A program made the translations under genes and the position numbers. A DNA stretch of 59,875 nucleotides, from contig WIAG01000019.1 in NCBI GenBank assembly GCA_014055495.1, positions 1 through 59,875 of the forward strand, read 5' to 3'. A model generated the notes under the pieces. It saw only the letters and a list, made by a program, of their open reading frames with translations. It had not been told where the DNA came from and made no database searches. Shown here one piece after another: positions 10,015 to 17,722 of the stretch (positions are counted from its first letter, which is position 1; each line of letters begins with the position of its first letter). This stretch comes from Nitrospira sp. CR1.2. GTDB taxonomy: Bacteria; Nitrospirota; Nitrospiria; Nitrospirales; Nitrospiraceae.

Positions 10015-10851
10015 ATGGCGACCTACGCAATCGGCGACGTGCAGGGCTGCTACGCATCCCTTACGGCACTGACCAAGACGCTGCGGTTCAACCCGAACCA
10101 GGATCAACTCTGGTTTGTCGGCGACCTCGTCAACCGGGGCCCCGACTCGCTCCATGTCCTCCGTTACATCCGGAGCCTCGGGTCCGCCGCCGTCACCGTC
10201 CTGGGCAATCACGACCTCTTCCTGCTCGCGGTGGCAGCCGGGATCACGCCCGTTCGCCCGAGTGATACCCTGACCCAGGTCTTGGATGCACCGGATCGCA
10301 ATGACCTGATATCCTGGCTACGGCAACAACCGCTGCTCTACCGGAAAGAATCGTTCCTGCTGGTGCATGCGGGGCTGCTGCCTGACTGGACGATGGAACA
10401 GGCCGAGCATCTGGCTTTCGAGGCCCAGGCGGCGCTGCGGGGCGATCAGTTCATCCCGACCCTGCGCGCGCTCCATCCCAGTGGCCACCTGCAATGGAAT
10501 CCCGATCTCTCCGGCCCGACCCGCCTAGCCACCATCATCAAGGTACTCACCCGCATCAGGACCTGTTCCACAGCGGGAGTCATGGAATCATCCTTTTCCG
10601 GGCCACCGGAGCTGACGCCGGAAGGCTTCCATCCCTGGTTCGACATCCCCAACCGGCGCAGCGCATCCTCAACCGTGGTCTTTGGACACTGGGCGGCCAT
10701 GGGCCTGAAGGTCACCAAGAATTTGCTGGCCTTGGATAGCGGCTGCGTGTACGGGCGCCACCTGACCGCGATACGACTGGAAGATCGCAAGGTGTTTCAG
10801 GCGCACTGCGAGGCCGCAGACCGCGGAGAACCAGCCGCTCGCCATGGCTGA
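10015..10851 (+). CDS. apaH: Symmetrical bis(5'-nucleosyl)-tetraphosphatase
   Basis: ApaH hydrolyses diadenosine tetraphosphate to two ADP and is a metallophosphoesterase. The metal-binding signatures are all present: IGDVQGC at the N-terminus, FVGDLVNRGPDS, and VLGNHDLFLL, with VHAGLLPDW and FGHWAAMG further on. From ATG 10015 the length (278 aa) matches the E. coli family. An in-frame extension to 9901 would overlap the kinase gene and adds low-complexity Ser-rich sequence, so I rejected it. The 3' end overlaps the following DUF309 gene by 8 bp. Ap4A is linked to stress and to mRNA capping; no regulatory site is visible. Confidence 0.93.
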   Translation: MATYAIGDVQGCYASLTALTKTLRFNPNQDQLWFVGDLVNRGPDSLHVLRYIRSLGSAAVTVLGNHDLFLLAVAAGITPVRPSDTLTQVLDAPDRNDLISWLRQQPLLYRKESFLLVHAGLLPDWTMEQAEHLAFEAQAALRGDQFIPTLRALHPSGHLQWNPDLSGPTRLATIIKVLTRIRTCSTAGVMESSFSGPPELTPEGFHPWFDIPNRRSASSTVVFGHWAAMGLKVTKNLLALDSGCVYGRHLTAIRLEDRKVFQAHCEAADRGEPAARHG

Positions 10852-11353
10852 GTGGCCGAAATACAGCACCAGGGTATTTCCCGCCTATCGCTTCCTTCCA
10901 GGACACACCCCTCATCCTCGTCACAATCCGGAAGGCCATTCGTTCGAAAAACCGGAGCCTCGCCCACGCCCGTTCGAGCAGGGACTCTGGATGACCTCTG
11001 ATGACTATCTGTACGGCGTCGATCTCTACAACCGGGCCTATTGGTGGGAGGCGCACGAAGTGTTTGAGGGATTCTGGCACGCCTATGGTCGCACGACCGA
11101 AGCGGGCAACTTCTTCCAGGCACTCATTCAATGCGCGGCCGCCAATCTCAAGCGTGAACTCGGCCATGAGCCGGCGACCCGCAAACTTGTTGCAAGCGGC
11201 CTCGCCCGTCTGCGGCAGACGCCCACTCACTACATGGGTATGCACACCGCCGCATTCGCCGAAGCGCTCACGCAATGGCTGAACGAGCGCCGGCCGGCTG
11301 TCCGAATCCAACTGGAATTTCCGGGGGATGGGAAGGTGACTCGAGTGCCGTGA
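10844..11353 (+). CDS. DUF309 domain-containing protein
   Basis: The 169-residue product has an N-terminal segment PGHTPHPRHNPEGHSF that recurs in DUF309 proteins, which supports the start at 10844 rather than the internal ATG near 10991. The helical DUF309 core follows (about 57-140), with the hallmark YWWEAHEVFEGFW (His71, Glu72) and NFFQALIQ. The function of DUF309 is unknown; the conserved His/Glu face resembles a metal or ligand site but that is conjecture. It overlaps apaH by 8 bp and is convergent with panB, whose stop is 30 bp away. Confidence 0.8.
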   Translation: MAEWPKYSTRVFPAYRFLPGHTPHPRHNPEGHSFEKPEPRPRPFEQGLWMTSDDYLYGVDLYNRAYWWEAHEVFEGFWHAYGRTTEAGNFFQALIQCAAANLKRELGHEPATRKLVASGLARLRQTPTHYMGMHTAAFAEALTQWLNERRPAVRIQLEFPGDGKVTRVP

Positions 11354-11382
11354 TTACTGATCGCAGGCGCCGTGCTCCTGAC

Positions 11383-12171
11383 CTAGTGGTAGCTTTCGGA
11401 GTCCGAAGGAAAGGCGCCCTGCTCGACTTCATCCTTATAGCGGCGGAGTGCGTGGAGCGCGTCGGCCTTGAGATGGCCGTAGGGTTTCACGAATTTCGGC
11501 ACGAACTCATCAAACAGGCCCAGCAGATCATAGATCACCAGCACCTGCCCGTCACAATGCGGACCGGCGCCGATCCCGATTGTCGGAATGGGCAGGGCCT
11601 CACTGACCGCCTTCGCTACTCCGGCAGGAATCGCCTCGAGCACAATGGCGGAGGCACCCGCCGCCGCTAACGCCTGTGCATCATCGAGCAGTTGCTGTGC
11701 CCGATCCCGCCCTTTCCCTTGTACTTTGTAGCCGCCAAATTGCTGGACCGATTGGGGCGTCATGCCGAGATGGCCGATCACCGGGATCCCAATCCTTGTC
11801 ATCGCCGCCACGCGATCAGCCACCGCCGCGCCCCCTTCGACTTTCACCGCATGCGCCCCGACTTGCAGGAACCGCCCAGCGTTTCGGACGGCCTCCTCCT
11901 GACTGACCTGATACGATAAAAAGGGCATATCGCCGATCACCAAGGAACGCTGGACCGCCCCGGCGACCAGCTTGGTGTGGTACAGCATCTCCTCCATCGT
12001 CACCGACAGCGTGTTCCGCTTCCCTTGCACGACCACGCCCAGAGAGTCGCCTACCAGGATCACCTCGACACCGGCCTGTTCGACGATCCGTGCGAACAAC
12101 GCATCGTACGCCGTCACGACCACGATCTTCCGTCCGTCACGCTTGCACTTCTGCAAGTCCGGGACCGTCAT
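11383..12171 (-). CDS. panB: 3-methyl-2-oxobutanoate hydroxymethyltransferase (ketopantoate hydroxymethyltransferase)
   Basis: PanB transfers a hydroxymethyl group from 5,10-methylene-THF to 2-oxoisovalerate, the first step of pantothenate synthesis. The family residues are in place: VGDSLG (D42, metal), GDMPF (D81, metal), VKVEGG (K110, E112) and VLEAIP (E179, catalytic). The length, 262 aa, is typical. Its ATG overlaps the stop of the upstream metF-like gene by one base (TGATG), so translation is coupled. Grouping with folD and metF makes sense because all three use methylene-THF. Confidence 0.95.
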   Translation of the reverse strand: MTVPDLQKCKRDGRKIVVVTAYDALFARIVEQAGVEVILVGDSLGVVVQGKRNTLSVTMEEMLYHTKLVAGAVQRSLVIGDMPFLSYQVSQEEAVRNAGRFLQVGAHAVKVEGGAAVADRVAAMTRIGIPVIGHLGMTPQSVQQFGGYKVQGKGRDRAQQLLDDAQALAAAGASAIVLEAIPAGVAKAVSEALPIPTIGIGAGPHCDGQVLVIYDLLGLFDEFVPKFVKPYGHLKADALHALRRYKDEVEQGAFPSDSESYH

Positions 12172-13061
12172 CAGCCCAGCTCAGCTTTCGTCAGAATTTC
12201 CGGCAAGCGCTCCGTGGACTTGATCGCCATGATGTGGACGCCGTCGCAGTAGGGCCGCACCGCCTTGATCGTCCGAACTGCGATCTCCACACCGGCATCC
12301 AGCGCACGCTTGTCGCCGGCCGCGCGCATCTCATCGATCATGTCCTGAGGGACGCAGACACCGGGGATATTGGCGTTCATGAATTCCGCCATCTTGGCAT
12401 TGCGCAACAAGAGAATCCCGGCCAGCACCTTAACCTTGAACGGGCGTACCGCCTCCATGAATTTCTTGAACTGCTCCGGCTGGTAGATCGCCTGGGTCTG
12501 GAAAAACTCTGCGCCGGCCCGCACCTTGACCTCAAACTTGACCAGCATGGGCCCAAGCGGGTCCGCCTCCGGAGTGACGGCGCCGCCGATCGTGAAGGCG
12601 GTGGACCCATCAAGCTTGTTCCCCGCGTAATCCTTGCCGTTGTTCAGCCCCGTCACCAGTTGCATGACCTGGACGGAGTCGAGGTCGTACACGGGTTTCG
12701 CATCCTTATGATCGCCGACCGTGGGATAGTCTCCGGTCAGGCAGAGGATGTTGCGAATGCCAAGGATATGGGCCCCCATGAGGTCGGACTGCATCGCGAT
12801 GCGGTTGCGGTCACGGCAGGTCAGCTGCATGACCGGATCATGGCCCAGTTCATATAAGACCCGGCACACCGGCAGTGAGCCGGCCCGCACGATCGCCGCG
12901 GTATTGTCCGTGACGTTGACCCCGTGTACCCGGCCCACCAGCGACTTGGCGCTGTCGACCACATGGGTGAGATTCGTGCCCTTCGGCGGGTTATATTCCA
13001 CCGTTACGGCAAACTGCCCCTGCGCCAATACGTCTCGTAACCGCCTCGGCTCCCGGCTCAT
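12171..13061 (-). CDS. metF: Methylenetetrahydrofolate reductase (MetF family)
   Basis: The 296-residue product fits the single-domain FAD-dependent MetF TIM barrel. VTVEYNPPKGTN near the N-terminus holds the catalytic-type Glu, and NILCLTGDYP, FFQTQAIY and AGILLL match later family blocks. It interconverts methylene-THF and methyl-THF. The start chosen is the ATG at 13061 (MSREPRRL); an extension to 13181 would run into the inverted repeat and is Arg-rich non-family sequence. An upstream stem-loop separates it from folD. A separate MTHFR C-terminal-domain gene lies at the left edge of the window and could be a partner, as MetV is for MetF in acetogens. Confidence 0.88.
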   Translation of the reverse strand: MSREPRRLRDVLAQGQFAVTVEYNPPKGTNLTHVVDSAKSLVGRVHGVNVTDNTAAIVRAGSLPVCRVLYELGHDPVMQLTCRDRNRIAMQSDLMGAHILGIRNILCLTGDYPTVGDHKDAKPVYDLDSVQVMQLVTGLNNGKDYAGNKLDGSTAFTIGGAVTPEADPLGPMLVKFEVKVRAGAEFFQTQAIYQPEQFKKFMEAVRPFKVKVLAGILLLRNAKMAEFMNANIPGVCVPQDMIDEMRAAGDKRALDAGVEIAVRTIKAVRPYCDGVHIMAIKSTERLPEILTKAELG

Positions 13062-13109
13062 CAGCGTCTCCTCAGTTCGATCACTCTCTCCCACCTGTAC
13101 ATGAACATG

Positions 13110-13203
13110 GCGGGCAGTTCGCCTACTCCTCAGTGCGCGCGTCCAACGAGGGCCTTCCCAGGCCGCGCGCTGCGCGAGCACGAGGAGTAGGCGGAGTGCC
13201 CGC
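13110..13203. repeat. Imperfect long inverted repeat (stem-loop) between folD and metF
   Basis: Arms at 13110-13131 and 13182-13203 are complementary over about 22 bp with three mismatches; the core GCCTACTCCTC / GAGGAGTAGGC is a perfect 11-bp match. A second GC-rich arm pair lies inside (GTGCGCGCG and GCGCGCTGC). The outer arm abuts the folD stop codon. It could be an intercistronic RNA stabiliser, an attenuator or a REP-like element. No T-run follows, so a simple intrinsic terminator is unlikely. Confidence 0.7.
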
Positions 13204-14063
13204 TATTTCATCCCTGCCATTCTCTTAGCAGATTCAACGGTATTGTCGAGCAACATCGCAATCGTCATCGGCCCGACGCCACCCGGCACCGGGCTGATCC
13301 ACCCGGCTTTCTGGCTGACCGGCTCGAAATCCACGTCGCCGCAGAGCTTCCCGTCCGGCCCTTTGTTGGTGCCCACATCGATGACCACCGCCCCCTCTCG
13401 AACCATATCCGCCGTCACAAACTTGGCCTTCCCGATCGCGACCAGCAGGAGATCGGCCTCACGGCAGACGGCCGCAAGATCTTTGGTTTTGGAATGGCAG
13501 ATCGTGACGGTGGCATTCCGCTGGAGCAACATCAACGCCAGCGGCTTACCGACGATATTGCTCCGCCCGACGACCACGGCGCGTTTACCTTCGATGGAGA
13601 CGCCGGCCGATTCGATCATCTTGATGACCCCCTTCGGCGTACAGGCTTCGAAGACCGGATTGCCTTCGACCAACCGACCAAAATTGTAGGGATGAAACCC
13701 GTCGGCATCTTTGTTCGGCGACACCGCCTCGAGCACCACACGGCTTTCGATGTGTTTGGGCAGCGGAAGCTGAACCAGGATGCCGTGAATCTTCGGATCG
13801 GCATTTTTCTTCTCGATCAACGCCAGCAGCTCTGCTTGCGAGGTGCTGGCCGGCAGCTTGTGATCATCCACATAAATACCTGCCAATTCGCAGGCCTTTT
13901 GTTTGTTCTTGACGTAGACGTGCGACGCAGGATCGTCCCCCACGAGAATGGTCGCCAGTCCGGGCTTGACTCCTGTTTTGGCCAGCACCGCGGCCGACTC
14001 CACGGCCAGCCGTTCCCGAACCTGCTGTGCCAACGCTTTTCCATCAATAATCCGTGCAGCCAC
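13203..14063 (-). CDS. folD: Bifunctional methylene-THF dehydrogenase / methenyl-THF cyclohydrolase
   Basis: FolD converts methylene-THF to formyl-THF through two steps. Tyr50 and Lys54 (HVYVKNK) match the E. coli active-site pair, and GRSNIVGKP plus PVPGGVGPMT are the NADP and C-terminal signatures. I place the start at GTG 14063 because AGGGAGGA (14068-14075) lies four bases upstream; the in-frame ATGs further up (to 14117) have no SD and lie over the predicted promoter. This gives 286 aa, the family norm. It leads the folD-metF-panB operon. Confidence 0.94.
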   Translation of the reverse strand: MAARIIDGKALAQQVRERLAVESAAVLAKTGVKPGLATILVGDDPASHVYVKNKQKACELAGIYVDDHKLPASTSQAELLALIEKKNADPKIHGILVQLPLPKHIESRVVLEAVSPNKDADGFHPYNFGRLVEGNPVFEACTPKGVIKMIESAGVSIEGKRAVVVGRSNIVGKPLALMLLQRNATVTICHSKTKDLAAVCREADLLLVAIGKAKFVTADMVREGAVVIDVGTNKGPDGKLCGDVDFEPVSQKAGWISPVPGGVGPMTIAMLLDNTVESAKRMAGMK

Positions 14064-14067
14064 AATA

Positions 14068-14075
14068 TCCTCCCT
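14068..14075 (-). promoter_or_regulatory. Ribosome binding site deciding the folD GTG start
   Basis: AGGGAGGA on the minus strand, four bases before GTG 14063. It is the only strong SD near the N-terminus and argues against the longer ATG-initiated reading. Confidence 0.7.
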
Positions 14076-14103
14076 GGCCTGAATAACAGCAATACGAGCG
14101 GGC

Positions 14104-14133
14104 ACCATAGCAGGCAATTTTTCATCAAGTCAA
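14104..14133 (-). promoter_or_regulatory. Sigma-70-type promoter for folD operon
   Basis: Minus strand: -35 TTGACT (14128-14133), 18-bp spacer, -10 TATGGT (14104-14109). Transcription would start near 14097, giving a leader of about 35 nt before the folD GTG. Located by eye; no experimental support. Confidence 0.55.
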
Positions 14134-14187
14134 CGCTGCGAGGCACGCGGCGGCCACACCCCACACCACGATCGTTCCATCGCTTCC

Positions 14188-14217
14188 TTGACAGTCTTCC
14201 AGACCCTTGGCTACGAT
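14188..14217 (+). promoter_or_regulatory. Sigma-70-type promoter for the beta-propeller gene
   Basis: Plus strand: -35 TTGACA (14188-14193, perfect), 18-bp spacer, -10 TACGAT (14212-14217). It points toward the gene at 14268 and is divergent from the folD promoter 55 bp away, so a shared regulator could act on both. Confidence 0.5.
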
Positions 14218-14267
14218 GCAGCAACAGTATCCTCTGTCCGACACCTTCGCTGATGAGATCCACCACC

Positions 14268-15278
14268 ATGCGTCACCGTGTCTCGTCCAGGCCGTTCCGC
14301 CGCCTGGGGTTGGCGTTCACTTGGGCCACCGGTGCGCTCTTGACCAGTTCAGTGGCCTGGGCCCTGCAAGTAAGCGGGTTGGAATCGCCGCATAGCTTTT
14401 TGGCCGATCCTGCATCACGGTCGTACTTTATTTCGAATATTAATGGTGAGCCGGACGCGCGGGACAACAACGGTTTCATCACCAAACTCAGTGACGATGG
14501 ACGCATCGTCGCCTTCAAATTCATCGAGGGCGGCCAGGGGAACGTAACCCTCCACGCCCCAAAGGGGATGGCCGTCGTGGACCAGGTCCTGTACGTCACG
14601 GACCTGGATTCCTTGCGGGCCTTCGACAAGACGAGCGGAAAACCGCTCGCAACCTTGGCGCTCCCTCGCCCGACCGATGGGAAGATCGCCCAGTCGCTCG
14701 TCGGCGTCGCTCCCGACGGCCATGGCCATCTCTACCTGGCCGACCAGGGTGGCAATGCGATTTACCGGGTCGATCTCACGCCGACGCCCACCCTCACGCT
14801 GTACCTGTCAGGGGCTCACTTGGCGGGACCCTCGGGAGTCGCCGTGAATCCCAAAACCGGACATCTGGCGGTCGTCAGTTATGACTCCGGCAAGATCTTC
14901 GACATCACGCCCGAAGGCACCCTCAGCGAACTCGCCTCGAACGGATTTTTTACCGGGCGGTTCCAAAACTTGAGCGGCGTAGATTTCGACCGATGGGGTA
15001 GCATGTATGTCTCGGACGTTACGAAGGGGAAAATCTGGCGGATGCTGCCGAACAACAAGTTTCAAGTCATCGCGGAGTATCTCCCGGGCCCCTCGGACAT
15101 CGGTATCGACCGTGTCAATCATCTGATTCTCGTCCCCTACCAGGACTCGAACGCGGCCGAAGTCAACGGCCTCGAATCGCCCACCGCGGCGACGGGCGAC
15201 CGCACCAAACGCACGCTGGCCGACTACGGATTCGTGGAGCCGAAAAAGGCTGAGAAGGAAGGATCATCCCGCAAATGA
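14268..15278 (+). CDS. Secreted NHL/SMP-30-like beta-propeller protein
   Basis: From ATG 14268 the product is 336 aa with a signal peptide (Arg-rich n-region, hydrophobic core, ending SVAWA). The rest is a run of about 40-residue beta-sheet repeats with propeller-type motifs such as VTDLDSLRAFDKTSG, LYLADQGGNAIYRVD, GPSGVAVNPKTGHLAV and MYVSDVTKGKIWRM. This fits the SMP-30/gluconolactonase/NHL fold, but no clear catalytic metal set was identified, so an enzymatic role is unproven. Alternative starts are ATG 14253 or a much longer ORF from 13494 that is antisense to folD and rejected. The last four bases overlap the next gene (ATGA). Confidence 0.75.
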   Translation: MRHRVSSRPFRRLGLAFTWATGALLTSSVAWALQVSGLESPHSFLADPASRSYFISNINGEPDARDNNGFITKLSDDGRIVAFKFIEGGQGNVTLHAPKGMAVVDQVLYVTDLDSLRAFDKTSGKPLATLALPRPTDGKIAQSLVGVAPDGHGHLYLADQGGNAIYRVDLTPTPTLTLYLSGAHLAGPSGVAVNPKTGHLAVVSYDSGKIFDITPEGTLSELASNGFFTGRFQNLSGVDFDRWGSMYVSDVTKGKIWRMLPNNKFQVIAEYLPGPSDIGIDRVNHLILVPYQDSNAAEVNGLESPTAATGDRTKRTLADYGFVEPKKAEKEGSSRK

Positions 15279-15976
15279 GCCGATGTGTGTATTGCAACCA
15301 GCGCAAGGGAAAACGCTCCTGCCCCGCACTGACCGGCTTAATCTGCAGCCAATGTTGCGGGGAGCATCGCCTCACGCGCATCACCTGCCCGCCCGACTGC
15401 GACTATCTCGATACCGGAAGCGATTATCAGCAACAACGTCTGGGAGAACAGTTCGCCCCGGTCCGTCGTGAACTCTATCGCCAACTCAGCGTGGCGGGAG
15501 GCGAGAAGGCTGCGGCCCTGTTCAATTTGATCGAAGTCGTCACCTTCGGCTACTTCCACGACCGTCGTGACGGCCAGGACGCTGAAGTGTTTGCCGCTAT
15601 CCAGGCCCTGCGCCGCACCTTAAGCCCGCTCCACATTCCGTCCGCGCCCATGCCCGTGTTTGCCGAGCGCCTCAAGAAGGAATACGACACCTTCGTGAAA
15701 CAGCAACCGCAACAGATCGCCGACGCCGGCTCGGCCCCGGAAGTTCTTGATCGCGCGCTGGCTTTGCTGACCGAATTCTCCGGCCAGGACTTTCAGTCGC
15801 GCCGCTTCCTGAACGGAATGATCGGGTATGTCAAAGCCTTCCACCCTGAGATTGCCGAACATCTGACCAAACAGCACGAAGCAGGCCGGATTGTGCTCCC
15901 CGGACAGTTGACCCCGCCGCCACAAGAACCAGCCCCCCACGTCCATGGCCCTGAGTGCCACCACCATCACCACTAG
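15275..15976 (+). CDS. Cys-rich N-terminus, His-rich C-terminus protein of unknown function
   Basis: I do not recognise a named family. The first 42 residues contain eight cysteines (4, 7, 16, 24, 27, 28, 38, 42), including CVYC and CSQCC, like a zinc-ribbon or treble-clef knuckle. Residues about 50-200 are predicted helical. The C-terminus ends in HVHGPECHHHHH, a native metal-binding tail. There is no signal peptide, so it is cytoplasmic. It overlaps the beta-propeller gene by 4 bp (ATGA), so the two are translationally coupled even though one product is secreted. A metal-handling or adaptor role is a guess. Confidence 0.75.
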   Translation: MSRCVYCNQRKGKRSCPALTGLICSQCCGEHRLTRITCPPDCDYLDTGSDYQQQRLGEQFAPVRRELYRQLSVAGGEKAAALFNLIEVVTFGYFHDRRDGQDAEVFAAIQALRRTLSPLHIPSAPMPVFAERLKKEYDTFVKQQPQQIADAGSAPEVLDRALALLTEFSGQDFQSRRFLNGMIGYVKAFHPEIAEHLTKQHEAGRIVLPGQLTPPPQEPAPHVHGPECHHHHH

Positions 15977-16216
15977 CCCGGGTTATTCATGCATGCCGTC
16001 GCGAGGCCTGTGAGCCCGACGCCTGCCGAGGCTTCTTGCCTGTGAGGTCGAGGCAGGGAGACTGGCAGTCCGTCGAGGGCGCTCGGCGCAATGACGAAAG
16101 AGCGCCACGTCTGTGCGCGCCGCCGAGCCGATGAGGCGGCCGGGCGGTCAAGCGAGAAACACCCCGCCGGGCGAGAGGATCAGACGACGCAGCGGGCGGT
16201 CATGACTAGTCCGGGC
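15976..16216. repeat. Non-coding element with imperfect terminal inverted repeats
   Basis: GCCCGGGTTATTCATG at 15976-15991 and the reverse complement of CATGACTAGTCCGGGC at 16201-16216 match at 13 of 16 positions. The roughly 240 bp between contain no convincing gene and many GC-rich self-complementary segments. This looks like a small non-autonomous (MITE- or REP-like) element. Only one copy is seen in this window, so the repeat nature across the genome is unverified. Confidence 0.4.
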
Positions 16217-16494
16217 CAGACCCGAATCCTCTCCCCGCCACGGGTTTCAGCCACGAGGCACACCATCCCCAGCCGCCTACTGGCGTCCGCCCCCAATCAT
16301 CGCGGTTCCGCTCCTTTAGTTACCTGTCATTTCTGCCGATACAGTCGAGCCACATTCTGCACGCGGGACGGGATGGAGGCGGGGGGCTTACCTCATAACC
16401 CACTGAAACTTATGGGCACGTGCCTCAACGGTCTGCTCCGACTCTCGCTACACCACCCACGCCGACGGCACTGCCGCAGGGACAACATGGCAAA
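16217..16494. other. Intergenic stretch, no gene seen
   Basis: Together with the element to its left this forms a gap of about 590 bp between the Cys/His-rich gene and the FIST gene. Open frames here have poor composition and no SD. I see no good sigma-70 or sigma-54 promoter. It probably holds the promoter of the FIST-kinase operon. Confidence 0.5.
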
Positions 16495-16547
16495 GTATCG
16501 GCCACGGCACCACGCCCCTCGTCGACGAGGCACTACCGGGCCGATAC
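16495..16547 (+). promoter_or_regulatory. Nested stem-loop in the leader of the FIST gene
   Basis: GTATCGGCC (16495-16503) pairs perfectly with GGCCGATAC (16539-16547). Inside lies the perfect 14-bp palindrome CCTCGTCGACGAGG (16517-16530). The structure ends five bases before the strong SD (AAGGAGGAG, 16552-16560) of the FIST gene. It could gate translation or be an operator for a dimeric regulator. Confidence 0.5.
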
Positions 16548-16568
16548 CGTTAAGGAGGAGGATCATCC

Positions 16569-17717
16569 ATGCAAGTCACGACGACCCGTCTACGAGCCGA
16601 TCAGGCCTGTTCTCCGGCACCATTGTCACAGCTCGACTCCGACTCCACCCTCCTGCTCTTGTTTGGCGCACCCGGTCTGATCGACAAACCGGAACGTCTC
16701 CACCAGGTGCTCGACGCCTGCCCTCGGAGTGCTGTGCTGGGCTGCTCCACTGCTGGGGAAATTCACGGGTCTGAGATTTCGGATGACAGTCTGGTCGTAG
16801 CAGCCGTGCGCTTTGGCCAGACCACACTCCGTACCGCCCAAGCGGCGGTGCAGACGCCCACCGACTCCTATGCGGCCGGATGCGCCATCGCCGGGCACCT
16901 CAAAGAGTCGACGCTTCGAGGTGTACTCGTGCTCTCGGACGGCCTGAACGTCAACGGCAGCGAACTCGTAAAAGGCCTCAACGATACCTTGTGTGGGGAC
17001 GTCGTGGTGACCGGTGGTCTGGCCGGGGACGGCACCGACTTCAGGCGAACCTGGGTGCTCAAAGACCGAATACCGGTCGGCGGCTACGTCACGGCAATCG
17101 GGTTGTATGGCGACCACATCAAGCTGGGACACGGCTCCAAGGGCGGATGGGATAAGTTCGGGCCGGAGCGACTGGTGACAAAGTCAAAGGGAAATGTGCT
17201 GTACGAGTTGGATGGCCGTCCAGCCTTGCAGCTCTACAAGGAATACTTGGGCGATCGTGCCGCCGGCCTTCCGGCCACGGGCCTCCTCTTCCCCCTCGCC
17301 ATTCGAACCTCTACCACCGACGGAAAGGTCTTGGTGCGCACCATCTTGGCGGTCGACGAACGTGCGCAGTCCATGACCTTCGCGGGGGACATGCCGGAAG
17401 GCGTCCTGGCACAGTTGATGCGCGCCAACTTCGACCGATTGGTGCAAGGCGCATCCGAAGCGGCGACCCTTGCCGTCAACACCCAAGACGACGCAGCCGC
17501 ACCGTCTCCGACCCTCTCCATCGCCATCAGCTGCGTCGGGCGACGGTTGGTCCTCGGGGAACGGACAGAGGAAGAGATCGAAGCCACGCTGGACATTCTG
17601 CCCAAAGGCAGCAGCCAAGTCGGCTTCTACTCCTACGGCGAAATTTCGCCGTATGCAAGCGGAGCCTGCGATCTCCACAATCAAACCATGACCTTGACCA
17701 CCATCTCCGAACACTAA
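16569..17717 (+). CDS. FIST domain (FIST_N + FIST_C) signal-input protein
   Basis: The 382-aa product matches the FIST sensory family. FIST_N covers about residues 30-225 (AVLGCSTAGEIHG, GGLAGDGTDF) and FIST_C about 225-360, ending with VGFYSYGEISPYASG. FIST proteins are soluble input modules thought to bind small ligands, perhaps amino acids, and are often next to kinases or chemotaxis genes. Here it lies 5 bp before a 1210-aa hybrid kinase, so it likely feeds that kinase. A strong SD precedes ATG 16569. No transmembrane segment is seen. Confidence 0.88.
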   Translation: MQVTTTRLRADQACSPAPLSQLDSDSTLLLLFGAPGLIDKPERLHQVLDACPRSAVLGCSTAGEIHGSEISDDSLVVAAVRFGQTTLRTAQAAVQTPTDSYAAGCAIAGHLKESTLRGVLVLSDGLNVNGSELVKGLNDTLCGDVVVTGGLAGDGTDFRRTWVLKDRIPVGGYVTAIGLYGDHIKLGHGSKGGWDKFGPERLVTKSKGNVLYELDGRPALQLYKEYLGDRAAGLPATGLLFPLAIRTSTTDGKVLVRTILAVDERAQSMTFAGDMPEGVLAQLMRANFDRLVQGASEAATLAVNTQDDAAAPSPTLSIAISCVGRRLVLGERTEEEIEATLDILPKGSSQVGFYSYGEISPYASGACDLHNQTMTLTTISEH

Positions 17718-17722
17718 CGCCG

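Noticed and set aside
13494-14267. Plus-strand open frame giving a 594-aa protein with the beta-propeller at its end
   Set aside because: The first 258 codons are antisense to folD and read as Arg/His-rich nonsense; a signal peptide begins at ATG 14268.
15950-15976. HHHHH at a protein end looking like a cloning tag
   Set aside because: The frame, codon use and 4-bp coupled upstream gene are native, and HVHGPEC precedes it; a natural metal-binding tail is the simpler reading.
16091-16774. 227-aa open frame in the gap before the FIST gene
   Set aside because: Overlaps the inverted repeats and the FIST gene start, has Arg/Pro/Ser-rich composition and no SD.
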